Origin: G963674835 sp963674835
GTDB lineage: Bacteria; Planctomycetota; Planctomycetia; Pirellulales; Thermoguttaceae
Assembly: GCA_963674835.2 (NCBI GenBank)
Contig: CAXXKC010000002.1
Span: 2,542,001 to 2,606,000, forward strand
DNA length: 64,000 bases
Direction: 5' to 3'
The position numbers and the translations under genes were made by a program. Shown piece after piece: positions 50,546-59,107 of the stretch (positions are counted from its first letter, which is position 1; each line of letters opens with the position of its first letter). Under the pieces are notes generated by a model that searched no databases, had not been told where the DNA came from, and saw nothing but the letters and a program-made list of their open reading frames with translations.

Positions 50546-52159
50546 TCACTGAGCCCGAACGACCACGAAGGTCGAACCACGGGGTGTACGAACCAGCAAG
50601 AGAAGTCCCTTCTGGAGCGCTTCGTCGTTGACGAGCTTCTGCAGGTCTTCCGGCGACTTGACCGGCTTACGACCAGCCTCGACGATCACCATTCCGGTTT
50701 CGAGGCCGGCCTGATCGGCCAGTCCGCCCGCATGCACGTCGGTGATCACGACTCCCTGCTTCACCTTGACTCCCAACTGCTCGGCAACCTGTGGCGTGAG
50801 CGCTTCACAGCCGATGCCGAGCTTGTCGAGCGGCATCGCCTTGGGTTCCGGCTTCTTCTCCGAGGAGCCGTCGTGATAGGAAGCCAAGCCAAAGTCCTTC
50901 GGCTGCTCGCGAAGGTTCGCACTCAGCTTCATTTCTTTGCCGTCACGCAGCACCAGAAGCGTGCTCTTCGCGTCGACGGGAGCCTGCTGAACCCGCAGTT
51001 GGAGTTCCTGCGGTGTACGGACCGGTTTTCCGTCGAAGCTCAGGATGACATCGTTGGGCTTCAGTCCCGCTTGGGCACCCGGAGTCTTTTCGAAGACTTC
51101 CGTCACGGCTGCACCGGACGGCTGCTTCATGCCGAACTGCTTGGCCAGTTCGGGCGTCACCTTCTGGATGCCGACACCGAGGTAGGCGCGACGTACGGAG
51201 CCGTGCTTGGCGAGCTCGGTGCTGACCCACTTCGCCATGTTGATCGGTACGGCGAAGCCAACACCCTGGTTGCCGCCGGAGCGGGAATTGATGGCCGTGT
51301 TGATTCCCACGACCTCGCCATCCAGGTTGACCAGCGGACCGCCGCTGTTGCCCGGATTGATGGCGGCATCGGTCTGGATGAAGTCCTCGTAACCCCCCTG
51401 GGCACTCAGGATGCCGATGCCTCGCCCCTTGGCGCTGACGATACCAGCGGTGACGGTTCCCTGCAGATTGAAGGGATCGCCGACGGCTAGAACCCAATCG
51501 CCGACTTCGGCGGCGTCGCTATTGCCAAGCTTCGCTGCTTTGAGGTCGTCGGCCTTGATGCGGACAATCGCCAGGTCGGTCCTGGGATCGGTCTTCACAT
51601 CGACCGCCTTGAACTGGCGTCCGTCGTGCAACTGCACGAGGATGTCGCCACCACCCTCAACGACGTGATTGTTGGTGAGGATGACGCCCGACGTGTCGAT
51701 TATGACGCCGGACCCGACGCTCATGCCACGGAACGGGGTTCCGCGATGGGGAGACATCTGGCCACGCGGCATCTGGTCGAAGAACTTGCGCAGCTCCGGC
51801 TGATTGCGGAACATGTCTTCGAAAGGCGTCCCCTCGAACTGCTTCATCGGGTTGTCGCGCCCGAGATCCTTTGCGTCCGGAGACTTTGCATCATTCTCTT
51901 CCTGCACGGCTTTCGGCGTGTTGCGGATCATGACGACCGACGGGAGAACCTCATCGGCTGCCGCACGGAATGCGGCGGAAAGCGACTTCGCATAACTGGT
52001 GGCGCGTTCCACCTGCGCCGATGAGGCCTTCTGCTTGCTAGGCGTCTTGTCGTCTGCGCTGCCGGCCAGTGCGCCAAACGCGACGAAACCAGCCAACGTC
52101 AACAGAGCAATGCCGGCAAGCCAGGTACGGGCCTTCAGCCCTCGCACCGGAGCGTTCAT
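50546..52159 (-). CDS. HtrA/DegP-family periplasmic serine protease
   Basis: ATG 52159 follows AAGGAG by 7 bases (the upstream ATG 52174 overlaps that site) and gives 537 residues. One N-terminal membrane segment (WLAGIALLTLAGFVAFGALA) could act as an anchor or signal. The trypsin-like domain has LTNNHVV (His165), RTDLAIV (Asp195) and NPGNSGGPL (Ser272). Two PDZ domains follow, YLGVGIQKVTPELAKQFG and IGCEALTPQVAEQLGVKV. The linker before the protease (residues about 70-135) is rich in Met/Pro/Gly. It degrades or refolds damaged envelope proteins, and its PDZ domains bind the C-termini of substrates. No sigma-E-type promoter was identified. Confidence 0.95.
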   Translation of the reverse strand: MNAPVRGLKARTWLAGIALLTLAGFVAFGALAGSADDKTPSKQKASSAQVERATSYAKSLSAAFRAAADEVLPSVVMIRNTPKAVQEENDAKSPDAKDLGRDNPMKQFEGTPFEDMFRNQPELRKFFDQMPRGQMSPHRGTPFRGMSVGSGVIIDTSGVILTNNHVVEGGGDILVQLHDGRQFKAVDVKTDPRTDLAIVRIKADDLKAAKLGNSDAAEVGDWVLAVGDPFNLQGTVTAGIVSAKGRGIGILSAQGGYEDFIQTDAAINPGNSGGPLVNLDGEVVGINTAINSRSGGNQGVGFAVPINMAKWVSTELAKHGSVRRAYLGVGIQKVTPELAKQFGMKQPSGAAVTEVFEKTPGAQAGLKPNDVILSFDGKPVRTPQELQLRVQQAPVDAKSTLLVLRDGKEMKLSANLREQPKDFGLASYHDGSSEKKPEPKAMPLDKLGIGCEALTPQVAEQLGVKVKQGVVITDVHAGGLADQAGLETGMVIVEAGRKPVKSPEDLQKLVNDEALQKGLLLLVRTPRGSTFVVVRAQ

Positions 52160-52737
52160 ACCATTCTCCTTCATTCAGACCATGGAACGAAATTCTTTCA
52201 GGCTCAGGAAAGCAATGCAACAAGGTTGCGGGATCCGGTCCATCGCTGGTTTCGGAGACCCCTCCCTTTGCGATCGATGCAGTTAAGATCGATGCAGTTG
52301 AACTGTCGCATGACTTGCCTCGATGACAACTCACTCGTGGTGCCGTACCCGTGTGGCCCAGCCTGCGACATCGCCGAGCGGTTGCCGCCCGCTATTGCAC
52401 CTGTTCCGCACGTGGCGATGCCCCAGAGGCCGACGCTCGGCTTGGCTTTCCTACCTGCCGGGCGCCGCTTGGTCGACCGCGCCTCTGGTAGGTTGTTTCC
52501 GCTCGCCCGCAACGTGTTGCAGCCCGGGTCGGAAAATTCCACAGCCATTCTATGGAATACTGCGGCGACATCACCCCGCGCGTGAGGGGGCTCCATTCCG
52601 GATGTGCAGATCGTCAGGGGTTTCCCTGCAGCTGCGGACCGAAGCCGGTACTCTGGGGTGGTGTCTTCTCCCTGCGTCTGAAGATGGCTTTGGTGGCCCC
52701 CTCGTCAGCGGCCTCGATTCGCTGTATTCTTCCCGGG
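52160..52737. other. Intergenic region with a tandem 15-mer
   Basis: 578 bases between divergent htrA and the lipase gene. At 52272-52301 the unit GATCGATGCAGTTRA occurs twice in tandem (GATCGATGCAGTTAA, then GATCGATGCAGTTGA). Frames run through but lack ribosome sites. Promoters for both genes are expected here. Confidence 0.5.
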
Positions 52738-53574
52738 ATGGACTGCCAAGAATATCGCTTTTCGACATCTGACGGCCTTCAATTGCATGTGCGCTGGTGG
52801 CGCCCGAAGGATCCGCCAGTGGCTACCGCCGTTCTCGTTCACGGTCTGGCCGAACACGGGGGCCGCTATGCATCGCTGGCCGAACCGCTCGCCTCGCGGG
52901 GCTATTCGGTCGCCGCCATTGACTTGCGTGGTCACGGGATGTCGCAAGGCCCGCGGCTCTATGTCGATTCGTTCGATCGCCATCTCGATGATGTCGGTCG
53001 GTTCGTCGAGCACATGCGAACCGAGCAGTCGCAGGGTCCCTTGTTTCTGTTCGGGCACAGCATGGGCGGCCTGATCGTTGCGCTGCTTGCGTCCCAGCGC
53101 ATTGCGGGTATCGATGGCGCGGCGATTAGTGCTGCTCCGGTGAAACTCGACGGCCAGTTGTTTCCCGTGCTGCGGTTCGCAGCCCGGCCCGTTAGCGCGC
53201 TGTTGCCCAAGGTGAGGATTGTCAGGCTGAACTATGCGACCGTTTCCCGCGATCCACAGGCCGTCGCGGCGATCGAGAACGATCCGTTGGTTTGCCACGG
53301 TCGAATTCCCAATCGAACCGGCGGTGAGTTGCTCCGCGCGGGCGCACAGCTTCAACGGCAGATGCCGGACATCGACATGCCCTTGCTGGTGTTGCACGGC
53401 ACGGGCGACGTGATCTGCGATTTCCGCGGTGCACAGTTGCTTCATCAGCAAGCCGGGTCTGCCGACAAGACGCTCAAGCTCTATGACGGTCTCTACCACA
53501 ACCTGTTGGACGAGCCGGAAAAAAACCAGGTCATCGCTGACGCGATGACCTGGTTCGACGCACATCGTGGTTAG
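52738..53574 (+). CDS. Monoacylglycerol-lipase-like alpha/beta hydrolase
   Basis: ATG 52738 (MDCQEYRFSTSDGLQLHVRW) starts the fold and gives 278 residues. Motifs are VLVHGLAEHGGRY, IDLRGHGMS, FLFGHSMGGLIV (nucleophile Ser), LLVLHGTGDVICD (Asp) and DGLYHNLLDE (His). The HGxGxHxxRY block is that of the serine aminopeptidase/MGL family. It hydrolyses monoacylglycerols or other small esters in the cytoplasm or at the membrane. Its last codons contain a strong intrinsic terminator for the convergent gene. Confidence 0.88.
   Translation: MDCQEYRFSTSDGLQLHVRWWRPKDPPVATAVLVHGLAEHGGRYASLAEPLASRGYSVAAIDLRGHGMSQGPRLYVDSFDRHLDDVGRFVEHMRTEQSQGPLFLFGHSMGGLIVALLASQRIAGIDGAAISAAPVKLDGQLFPVLRFAARPVSALLPKVRIVRLNYATVSRDPQAVAAIENDPLVCHGRIPNRTGGELLRAGAQLQRQMPDIDMPLLVLHGTGDVICDFRGAQLLHQQAGSADKTLKLYDGLYHNLLDEPEKNQVIADAMTWFDAHRG
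53519..53555 (-). terminator. Intrinsic terminator inside the lipase coding end
   Basis: AACCAGGTCATCGC (53524-53537) and GCGATGACCTGGTT (53542-53555) form a perfect 14-bp stem with loop TGAC. On the minus strand it is followed by a seven-T run (53525-53519, two bases shared with the stem). It would end the transcript of the minus-strand secreted-protein gene at 53637. The stem encodes NQVIADAMTW of the lipase. Confidence 0.85.
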
Positions 53575-53636
53575 TTAGTGGTCAAGGGCACCCCCGATCG
53601 CGCATCGGCTGCTCGAGGAGGCCTGTCGGCGACCGG

Positions 53637-53957
53637 TCAGAAGCCGATCGAGACGCCCACCCGCGGTCCAACCACGGTGATTCCCGAGTATCCGTACGGC
53701 ACGGCGGGATACGGATAGACGGGATAGTAGGGGGGAGCAACATAGGGGCGTGGACGGTAGTAGGCGCCCCAGGCGGGCCGCAAAGGCGCATGATGCCCTC
53801 GATTCCAATTGGCGTGCGGGCCGTTGTGACCATGGTGAGCCAACTGCACCGAAGCCTGCGGTGGGGTCGCGTGCCCATGTGGCGAGCCGGCCCAAGCGGT
53901 ACCTCCAGCCAGGCCCAATGCTGCACACACTGCCAGGATCATCATCCAGCGCTTCAT
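53637..53957 (-). CDS. Small secreted His/Tyr/Pro-rich protein
   Basis: The product has 106 residues, with AAGGAG before the ATG. MKRWMMILAVCAALGLAGG is a signal peptide, cut near AWAG. The mature part has His-rich HHGHNGPHANWNRGHHA, then Tyr/Pro-rich YYRPRPYVAPPYYPVYPYP, and ends GPRVGVSIGF. I do not recognise a defined family. Such proteins occur in planctomycetes and may bind metal ions or lie in the cell surface; this is inference from composition only. It ends at the terminator inside the lipase gene. Confidence 0.82.
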   Translation of the reverse strand: MKRWMMILAVCAALGLAGGTAWAGSPHGHATPPQASVQLAHHGHNGPHANWNRGHHAPLRPAWGAYYRPRPYVAPPYYPVYPYPAVPYGYSGITVVGPRVGVSIGF

Positions 53958-54331
53958 GATCTTTCTCCTTCTGAGTCATTGCGGGGGAGACCTCTTTTGT
54001 ATGTCTTCCGGAGTCCTGTGGACGCCTCCTTGCTGTTCCGCCGACTTCCTAACGCACGTCGCGTGCCAATGTTCTTTGGCGTACTGCAAGTCGTTCCTGT
54101 CACGTGCTTTGCGATGTGCCATGGTTTATTATCGCGACAGTCGCGTTCATCACATGGATGTCATGTCGACTGCGCCTGTCTACCGATCGATGGCGCTTCT
54201 TGGAGGCTGGTGTCACTTGCGTGCCGGTGGCAAAGCTGACTGCGTGGGAGGACAATCGACGAAGGATTCTCGCTCTTCGCGACAAGTGTTTCTGTAGAAC
54301 GGCTCGCTTCTGACGCCAACGGACTTCGCCG
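53958..54331. other. Divergent intergenic region, no gene seen
   Basis: 374 bases between the secreted protein and sigma factor genes. No coding frame with a ribosome site is seen. A short dyad ACATG-GATGT-CATGT lies near 54151. Both promoters are expected here. Confidence 0.4.
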
Positions 54332-54904
54332 ATGCCCCTCGACCCATCCCAGCGCGAGCAGCTTCTGCGCACTGCTGTCTTGGCCGGGGACCAGCAGGCC
54401 TGGCAGACATGGTACGAAGAGTGTTACGACGCGCTGTATCGATATGTCCTGTGGCGCAGCGCCGGGCGGCACGACTGGGCGGACGAAGTCGTTCAAGAGA
54501 CCTGGCTGGTCGCCGTGCGGCGAATTCGGCATTTCGATCCGCGGCGCGGTTTACTATTTGACTGGCTGCGCGGAATCGCCGGGAACGTTATTCGGAACCA
54601 GTTGCGTCGGCGCGTCGCGCACGAAAGCCGCGTTCGCTCGCTGGACGGCGAGCCAGCCCAGCCGGAGACGGCTTCCGTGGGTGTCGAGACGGACCAGGCG
54701 CAGCGGATTGCAGCCGCCCTGGCCGCGCTGCCGGAGCATTATGAGGCGGTGCTGCGGTTGAAATACGTCGACAGCGCATCGGTCGCCGAAATCGCGGCCC
54801 AGCGCGATCAATCGCCGAAGGCCGTTGAATCGCTCCTCGTTCGGGCCAGACAGATGTTCCGGCAGAAGTACGAAAAGCCTCAGAACAACGGTGAGGTGGA
54901 ATGA
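54332..54904 (+). CDS. ECF-type RNA polymerase sigma factor
   Basis: The product has 190 residues. Region 2 spans about 25-90: DALYRYVLWRSAGRHDWADE, VVQETWLVAVRRIRHFDP and LLFDWLRGIAGNVIRNQLRR, with the -10 recognition helix. Region 4 spans about 128-185: LPEHYEAVLRLKYVDSASVA and EIAAQRDQSPKAVESLLVRA, with its helix-turn-helix. There is no region 3. It recruits RNA polymerase to a special set of promoters. Its stop overlaps a short frame by ATGA, followed by a membrane protein and a secretin-like protein, which suggests a signalling operon. No typical anti-sigma HxxxCxxC zinc motif was seen in the neighbours. Confidence 0.92.
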   Translation: MPLDPSQREQLLRTAVLAGDQQAWQTWYEECYDALYRYVLWRSAGRHDWADEVVQETWLVAVRRIRHFDPRRGLLFDWLRGIAGNVIRNQLRRRVAHESRVRSLDGEPAQPETASVGVETDQAQRIAAALAALPEHYEAVLRLKYVDSASVAEIAAQRDQSPKAVESLLVRARQMFRQKYEKPQNNGEVE

Positions 54905-55008
54905 AGATGCTCGCGAATCGGAATTCGGCCAAGTTCGATCCAGCAAAAGTGTTCTTGGCTTGGAGTGCCGGGAACGGGGTGGCTTGGCCGGGCGACGTAG
55001 ACCTGTAG
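54901..55008 (+). CDS. Possible 35-residue coupled ORF
   Basis: ATG 54901 shares ATGA with the sigma factor stop. It reads MKMLANRNSAKFDPAKVFLA and ends GVAWPGDVDL before TAG at 55006-55008. There is no known family. It could be a leader or coupling peptide ahead of the next gene, or just chance. Confidence 0.3.
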   Translation: MKMLANRNSAKFDPAKVFLAWSAGNGVAWPGDVDL

Positions 55009-55034
55009 ACCCTGAAAGGGCGGGGTGATCGATC

Positions 55035-55568
55035 ATGCCTCTCGACGGCTCGCATTTGCCCGACGACGTTGATGTGCTGCTTTCGCCCAGCACAGTGCGC
55101 GAGAATGACAATTTACGCCAGGCGATCTTGCAGCGCACGACACGGATCGTTCGTCGCCGGCGCAGTGTTCGCAACGGCCTGTGGTTGGCCGCGATGGTCG
55201 TTTGTTATGCGGCCGGGGCGACGACGATGCATTTCGTTGCCCAGCACGATGGCCAAGCACCGCAGCCTGTGGTGCAGCGGGAGCCACCGGCTTCACAAGT
55301 TCTGCCGCGGCCGGCAGCGAGTGTGGCGGAACGGCCGCATGCAGCGCCGTCGGAGCCGGCGCTGTCGCCGTACGAGCGGCTGCGCCGATACAGCGATCGC
55401 GTGCTAAACCAGAAGGGCGACATCGCCTTGGCAACTCGCTGTTACGCGCGCGCTTTGGACCAGGCTTCTGCCGAAGAACGGGCCATTTCGGTGGACGATA
55501 GCTGGCTTTTGATGGCCCTCAAAGCGGATCGTTTCCGGGAGAAAACCCATGAAAACCATCGCAGTTAA
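55035..55568 (+). CDS. Single-pass membrane protein downstream of the sigma factor
   Basis: The product has 177 residues, with one membrane helix at about 48-70 (LWLAAMVVCYAAGATTMHFV). The cytoplasmic N-terminal part (PDDVDVLLSPSTVRENDNLR) is short, and the outside part has a Pro/Ala-rich linker and a helical C-terminal segment (YSDRVLNQKGDIALATRCYA). A single helix with an N-terminal cytoplasmic part is the layout of an anti-sigma factor, and its position directly after the sigma factor supports that. However, no anti-sigma motif is evident, so the role is inferred. The next gene overlaps it by 20 bases. Confidence 0.65.
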   Translation: MPLDGSHLPDDVDVLLSPSTVRENDNLRQAILQRTTRIVRRRRSVRNGLWLAAMVVCYAAGATTMHFVAQHDGQAPQPVVQREPPASQVLPRPAASVAERPHAAPSEPALSPYERLRRYSDRVLNQKGDIALATRCYARALDQASAEERAISVDDSWLLMALKADRFREKTHENHRS

Positions 55569-56403
55569 TCGCTCCATGTTCGTGTTGCTTGCCTTGGTCG
55601 TCGCCGCGTGGGCCGTTTGGCCCTCCGTCGTTCGAGCGCAGGCATCGCCGGGTGAGGCCACGGCCGGATTCAACGTTCCGCCATTGGATGAGTTTCTCAG
55701 GCTTGCCATGGCCAACCATCCCGACATCGAAGTGGCGCAGAAGAAAGTGGAACTAGCTCAAAGCGAACTGCGCGAGGTGCGGTTCCGCGTTTCGCGCGAA
55801 TTGATCGAACTCCGATCGGAATGGGCGTTCGAAGCCGAAAATGTTGAACGGCTGAAGGGCACGTATCGGGAAGGCGTGCTGCCGGTCAGGCAGTTGACCG
55901 AAGCGCAGGCACGGCTGGCCCAAATCGAGGCCAAGATCAAGGTCCTGCTGCATCCGGAGCCGTTCTACTCGCCCGGCTCGCGCATCAAAGCTGCGCCGGC
56001 AAGCGCGGAACCTCCTCAGGGCCCGTTGGCGGAGGTGATCCGCGAGGCGCTGAACCGTCCAATTCAGGTCGATTTCGTTGACACTCCGCTTCAGGAGGTT
56101 CTTGTCCTTCTTTCCGAGACGACCAAGATCAACTTTCGGCCCGACCCGGAGGGGCTGGCAAATGCGGGATTGAGTACCGATATGCCGATCACCCTCAAGT
56201 TGAGCAACGTTCCCTTGGGGGCCGTGTTGCAGGCGATCGAAGACTTCACAGGCAACCTTAAGTTCGTGATTCGCGACTATGGGATCGTCGCCACGGCATT
56301 CGGCTCCCCTTTGAGCGACGAAGCCGTATCGGCCGTTAACACGGCTGTTGCAGCCTGGCATGAGTTGGTCCGGAAGCAGAGGGAACGGGCGGAGAAGAAG
56401 TGA
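55549..56403 (+). CDS. Secreted protein with a coiled coil and STN/secretin-like domain
   Basis: The product has 284 residues, with a signal peptide cut near VVRAQ. Residues about 50-135 are helical and TolC-like (LAMANHPDIEVAQKKVELAQ to RQLTEAQARLAQIEAKIKVL). Residues about 165-265 resemble the STN/secretin N-terminal domain: VDFVDTPLQEVLVLLSET and PITLKLSNVPLGAVLQAIED, ending FVIRDYGIVAT. STN-like domains bind signals or partners at the outer membrane. The gene overlaps the preceding membrane-protein gene by 20 bases. It may carry an outer-envelope signal to the membrane protein and sigma factor; this is inference. Confidence 0.72.
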   Translation: MKTIAVNRSMFVLLALVVAAWAVWPSVVRAQASPGEATAGFNVPPLDEFLRLAMANHPDIEVAQKKVELAQSELREVRFRVSRELIELRSEWAFEAENVERLKGTYREGVLPVRQLTEAQARLAQIEAKIKVLLHPEPFYSPGSRIKAAPASAEPPQGPLAEVIREALNRPIQVDFVDTPLQEVLVLLSETTKINFRPDPEGLANAGLSTDMPITLKLSNVPLGAVLQAIEDFTGNLKFVIRDYGIVATAFGSPLSDEAVSAVNTAVAAWHELVRKQRERAEKK

Positions 56404-56415
56404 GCCGGTGGGTGG

Positions 56416-57162
56416 TCAACGCGCGTCTTGCTGAAGGGCCTGGAGATTGGCCAACGACATGAACATGAAGAAGTACGCTAGGAAATGGTCGCCGTTGACG
56501 AAGCTGACGACCACCATTCCCAGGCCGATGACGAGTGACAGGATCAACGACAGCCGCATGCCGTCCCGGGGATTCAGCAGTGTCAACGTTCCCCGCGCGA
56601 TACGGCCGCCGTCCATCGGATAGACGGGGATGAGGTTGAGGTAGGCCCAGATGGCGCTGGCCAGCATGAAATCGCGCAGCAACAGGGTGAGTCCGCCGGT
56701 GTAAATGACTTCTCCTTCCATCGGCAGCGCGAAGTAGGCGGGGCCCCATTTGTAGATCGACAGGCCGTAGCCGGCGTAGTAGAGGATGAAGGCGATCGCT
56801 ACGGCCAGGAACAACTGGATGCCCGGCCCGGCCGCGGAAATGAAGATCTGTTTCCAATGGCTGGGCATTTGCGAACTGTTGTACGATGCGTAGCCGCCGA
56901 ATCCGTAAAGCGTGATCGATGGGCGATACCCGAACCAGCGCATGACCACGGCGTGCCCGAACTCGTGCAACAACACGGACAGAAAGGCCGCGATGGTCCA
57001 GAGAAGGAGCTGCTCCAGAAACCCGCGGCCGTCGTGTGCGTCGATGAGGCCCAGGCCGAAGATGGCCATGACCAGCCAGAACAAGGGGTGGATGCGCACC
57101 GGAAAGCCGAAGAGGCTGAACCGGGCGTCGGCCGGTGTTTCAGAAGGTTCACCCAGCAGCAT
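56416..57162 (-). CDS. M50 site-2-type zinc metalloprotease
   Basis: ATG 57162 (MLLGEPSETPADARFSLFG) gives 248 residues; a longer frame exists upstream without membrane segments. The helices carry LLHEFGHAVVMRW (HExxH) and LNLIPVYPMDGGRIARGTL (the NxxPxxxxDG motif with the third zinc ligand Asp). FAYVASI-type PDZ is absent; the family branch is the SpoIVFB/rhomboid-like small type. It cleaves membrane-bound proteins inside the bilayer, sometimes anti-sigma factors. It lies convergent with the ECF-sigma operon, 12 bases from its last gene. A link to the sigma pathway is possible but not proven. Confidence 0.9.
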   Translation of the reverse strand: MLLGEPSETPADARFSLFGFPVRIHPLFWLVMAIFGLGLIDAHDGRGFLEQLLLWTIAAFLSVLLHEFGHAVVMRWFGYRPSITLYGFGGYASYNSSQMPSHWKQIFISAAGPGIQLFLAVAIAFILYYAGYGLSIYKWGPAYFALPMEGEVIYTGGLTLLLRDFMLASAIWAYLNLIPVYPMDGGRIARGTLTLLNPRDGMRLSLILSLVIGLGMVVVSFVNGDHFLAYFFMFMSLANLQALQQDAR

Positions 57163-57436
57163 GGCGAGGTCTCTGTCGGAGGCATGAGGCCCGAGAATCG
57201 CAAGCCCCAATTATTCCTTTCCGCGTTGTGTTCGACAACGGGGATCGCTGCTGGCTGGTGGGGGGCTTGACAAGAGCGGGCACTCGAACGGAAAAAGGCG
57301 GAACGGACTCTGCCTGGGTGGGTGATCGTCGCGATGGGGCCCATCTCTCGTCGATGGGCGGTCGATTTCCCATGGCCATGAGGCGGATCGTTCGAGTTCC
57401 CTCTATTCTGCGCCGTGCTGGAAAGGCGGACGGACG

Positions 57437-59071
57437 ATGCTGACCATCGAACAGAGACAGCGTTACGCGCCTGGGGTTGGGATAGCTTGGGTTTTTCTGC
57501 CAGCGCTGATTGTGTTGAGTCTGTTGGCAGGGTTGGGCCTGGCCTGGGGCCTCAAGCTGGCCTACTACCATGACTGGTATCTCATCCTGCTGTTGCCCAT
57601 TGTCGGCGGATTCGCCCTGGGCGGCGCGCTCTACCTCCTGGTGGGTTGGGCACGCTGCCGGAACCGTTGGCTGGCCGCTGCGCTGGGCGTTGTGGCCGGG
57701 CTGATCGGCTACTTGGGCTATTACGAACTGTGTCTGCTCGACATCGTGCCGCCCGAGCTGGCGTGCCGCGCCGATTTCCTGACGCACTATATCAAGCTGC
57801 GCATGCAGACGGACGTTGCGAGGGACCTTGGCGCTCCGAACGACCCGCAGGCAAACCAAAAGCCGTCGGCCGGGTTGAACTGGTATAGCTTCTTCTGCGA
57901 GTTGCTCATGGTGAGCGGGGCCGCGGGGTACTGCGCATGGAATCGGGCACGACGGGCCTACTGCCCGGAACTTGGGCGATGGATGCAGCGGGAGACGGCC
58001 CTGCTTCCGCCCGAGTCGGTCCAGGGGTTTCGCGAGGCGATGGAGATGGGGAGTCTGGCGGATTTCGTGGCCGGTACGACGCCGGCCAGCAATGCGCAGA
58101 CCGGGTGGCGGTGCGTCGTCGAGTATGCAGCTCCAGCGGAAGGATCCGCGTTGGCTTATCCGGTGTACCTGTCGCTTGAACCGCCGACAGCCAAACACCT
58201 GTGGCACTTTCTGCCGGGCCGACGCCGAGGGAGTTTTCGCCAAGTAAGGATCGACACGGACGAGATCCTGACGATGCGGCCGCTGTTTCCGAAATTATCG
58301 CAACTGTTGGCCAGCCAGCATGCCGAGCTGACGGATCTGCCGCACGGCGTAACGCCCGCCCCGGCCGTCGAGGCGACGGTTACCGATGTGGCCCGGATTG
58401 CACCGGTGCTGGAGCCCTATCGGCGGCGGGTGCGATCGAAGGGGTATGCGCTCTGGGTGAACCTGATCGGGCTGACAACGGGGATCTACTTCTTCGGCGG
58501 CGGAGGGTTGGCGGCCCTCGGGGTTTGGCTGGCGACGGAGAAGGGCCTGCCGCTTGCTTGGGCTGCCGTGGTTGTGGGGGCGATCGGTTTCTTGTGGGGT
58601 GGGTACGTGGGTCTCTACTGTCCGTCGGTCCCGGAAAACCGCTGGATCAACCGTCGCCTGCGGAGGGAAATCGGCCAGCGCCCCGATACCACGGTCGACC
58701 CGCGCGATTCGCAGGCGCGATACGTTTCGCTGATCCCGCGCGAGAGCTTCTCGAAGATCCAGTGGACCATGGCGTCGGATCTGTTGCTGCTGAAGATCGA
58801 TCCGCGCGGGCGGCGGCTGGTTCTCGAGGGAGACTGCGATCGGTATCTCATTCCGGCCGGGTCGATCTCGCTCTGCCAGCCGGAATGTTTCTTCCATCCG
58901 ATCGACAAGCAGAACCGCAACGAGCTGTGGATGGCGCGCTTGATGGTTCGAGTGGAAGAAGGCATGCGCGAGCTGTTGCTGAGCGTCGACCATATCGGAT
59001 GGACTCCGATGACCAACGCCGGACGCCGCAAGACGGCCGAAGCATTCTGCCAGGAGGTCAACAGGCTTTGA
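57437..59071 (+). CDS. Large membrane protein of unknown function
   Basis: The product has 544 residues. Hydrophobic helices lie at about 17-37, 45-70 and 79-96, with another pair at about 340-385 (LWVNLIGLTTGIYFFGGGGL; LAWAAVVVGAIGFLWGGYVG). The middle and end are soluble domains with no recognised motifs (WRCVVEYAAPAEGSALAYPV; ILTMRPLFPKLSQLLA; SLCQPECFFHPIDKQNRN). I do not recognise a family. It starts 275 bases from the divergent M50 gene. Confidence 0.7.
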   Translation: MLTIEQRQRYAPGVGIAWVFLPALIVLSLLAGLGLAWGLKLAYYHDWYLILLLPIVGGFALGGALYLLVGWARCRNRWLAAALGVVAGLIGYLGYYELCLLDIVPPELACRADFLTHYIKLRMQTDVARDLGAPNDPQANQKPSAGLNWYSFFCELLMVSGAAGYCAWNRARRAYCPELGRWMQRETALLPPESVQGFREAMEMGSLADFVAGTTPASNAQTGWRCVVEYAAPAEGSALAYPVYLSLEPPTAKHLWHFLPGRRRGSFRQVRIDTDEILTMRPLFPKLSQLLASQHAELTDLPHGVTPAPAVEATVTDVARIAPVLEPYRRRVRSKGYALWVNLIGLTTGIYFFGGGGLAALGVWLATEKGLPLAWAAVVVGAIGFLWGGYVGLYCPSVPENRWINRRLRREIGQRPDTTVDPRDSQARYVSLIPRESFSKIQWTMASDLLLLKIDPRGRRLVLEGDCDRYLIPAGSISLCQPECFFHPIDKQNRNELWMARLMVRVEEGMRELLLSVDHIGWTPMTNAGRRKTAEAFCQEVNRL

Positions 59072-59107
59072 GAGCAGATCGCTGGAGACCGTCCGCAGCA
59101 ACAACGC

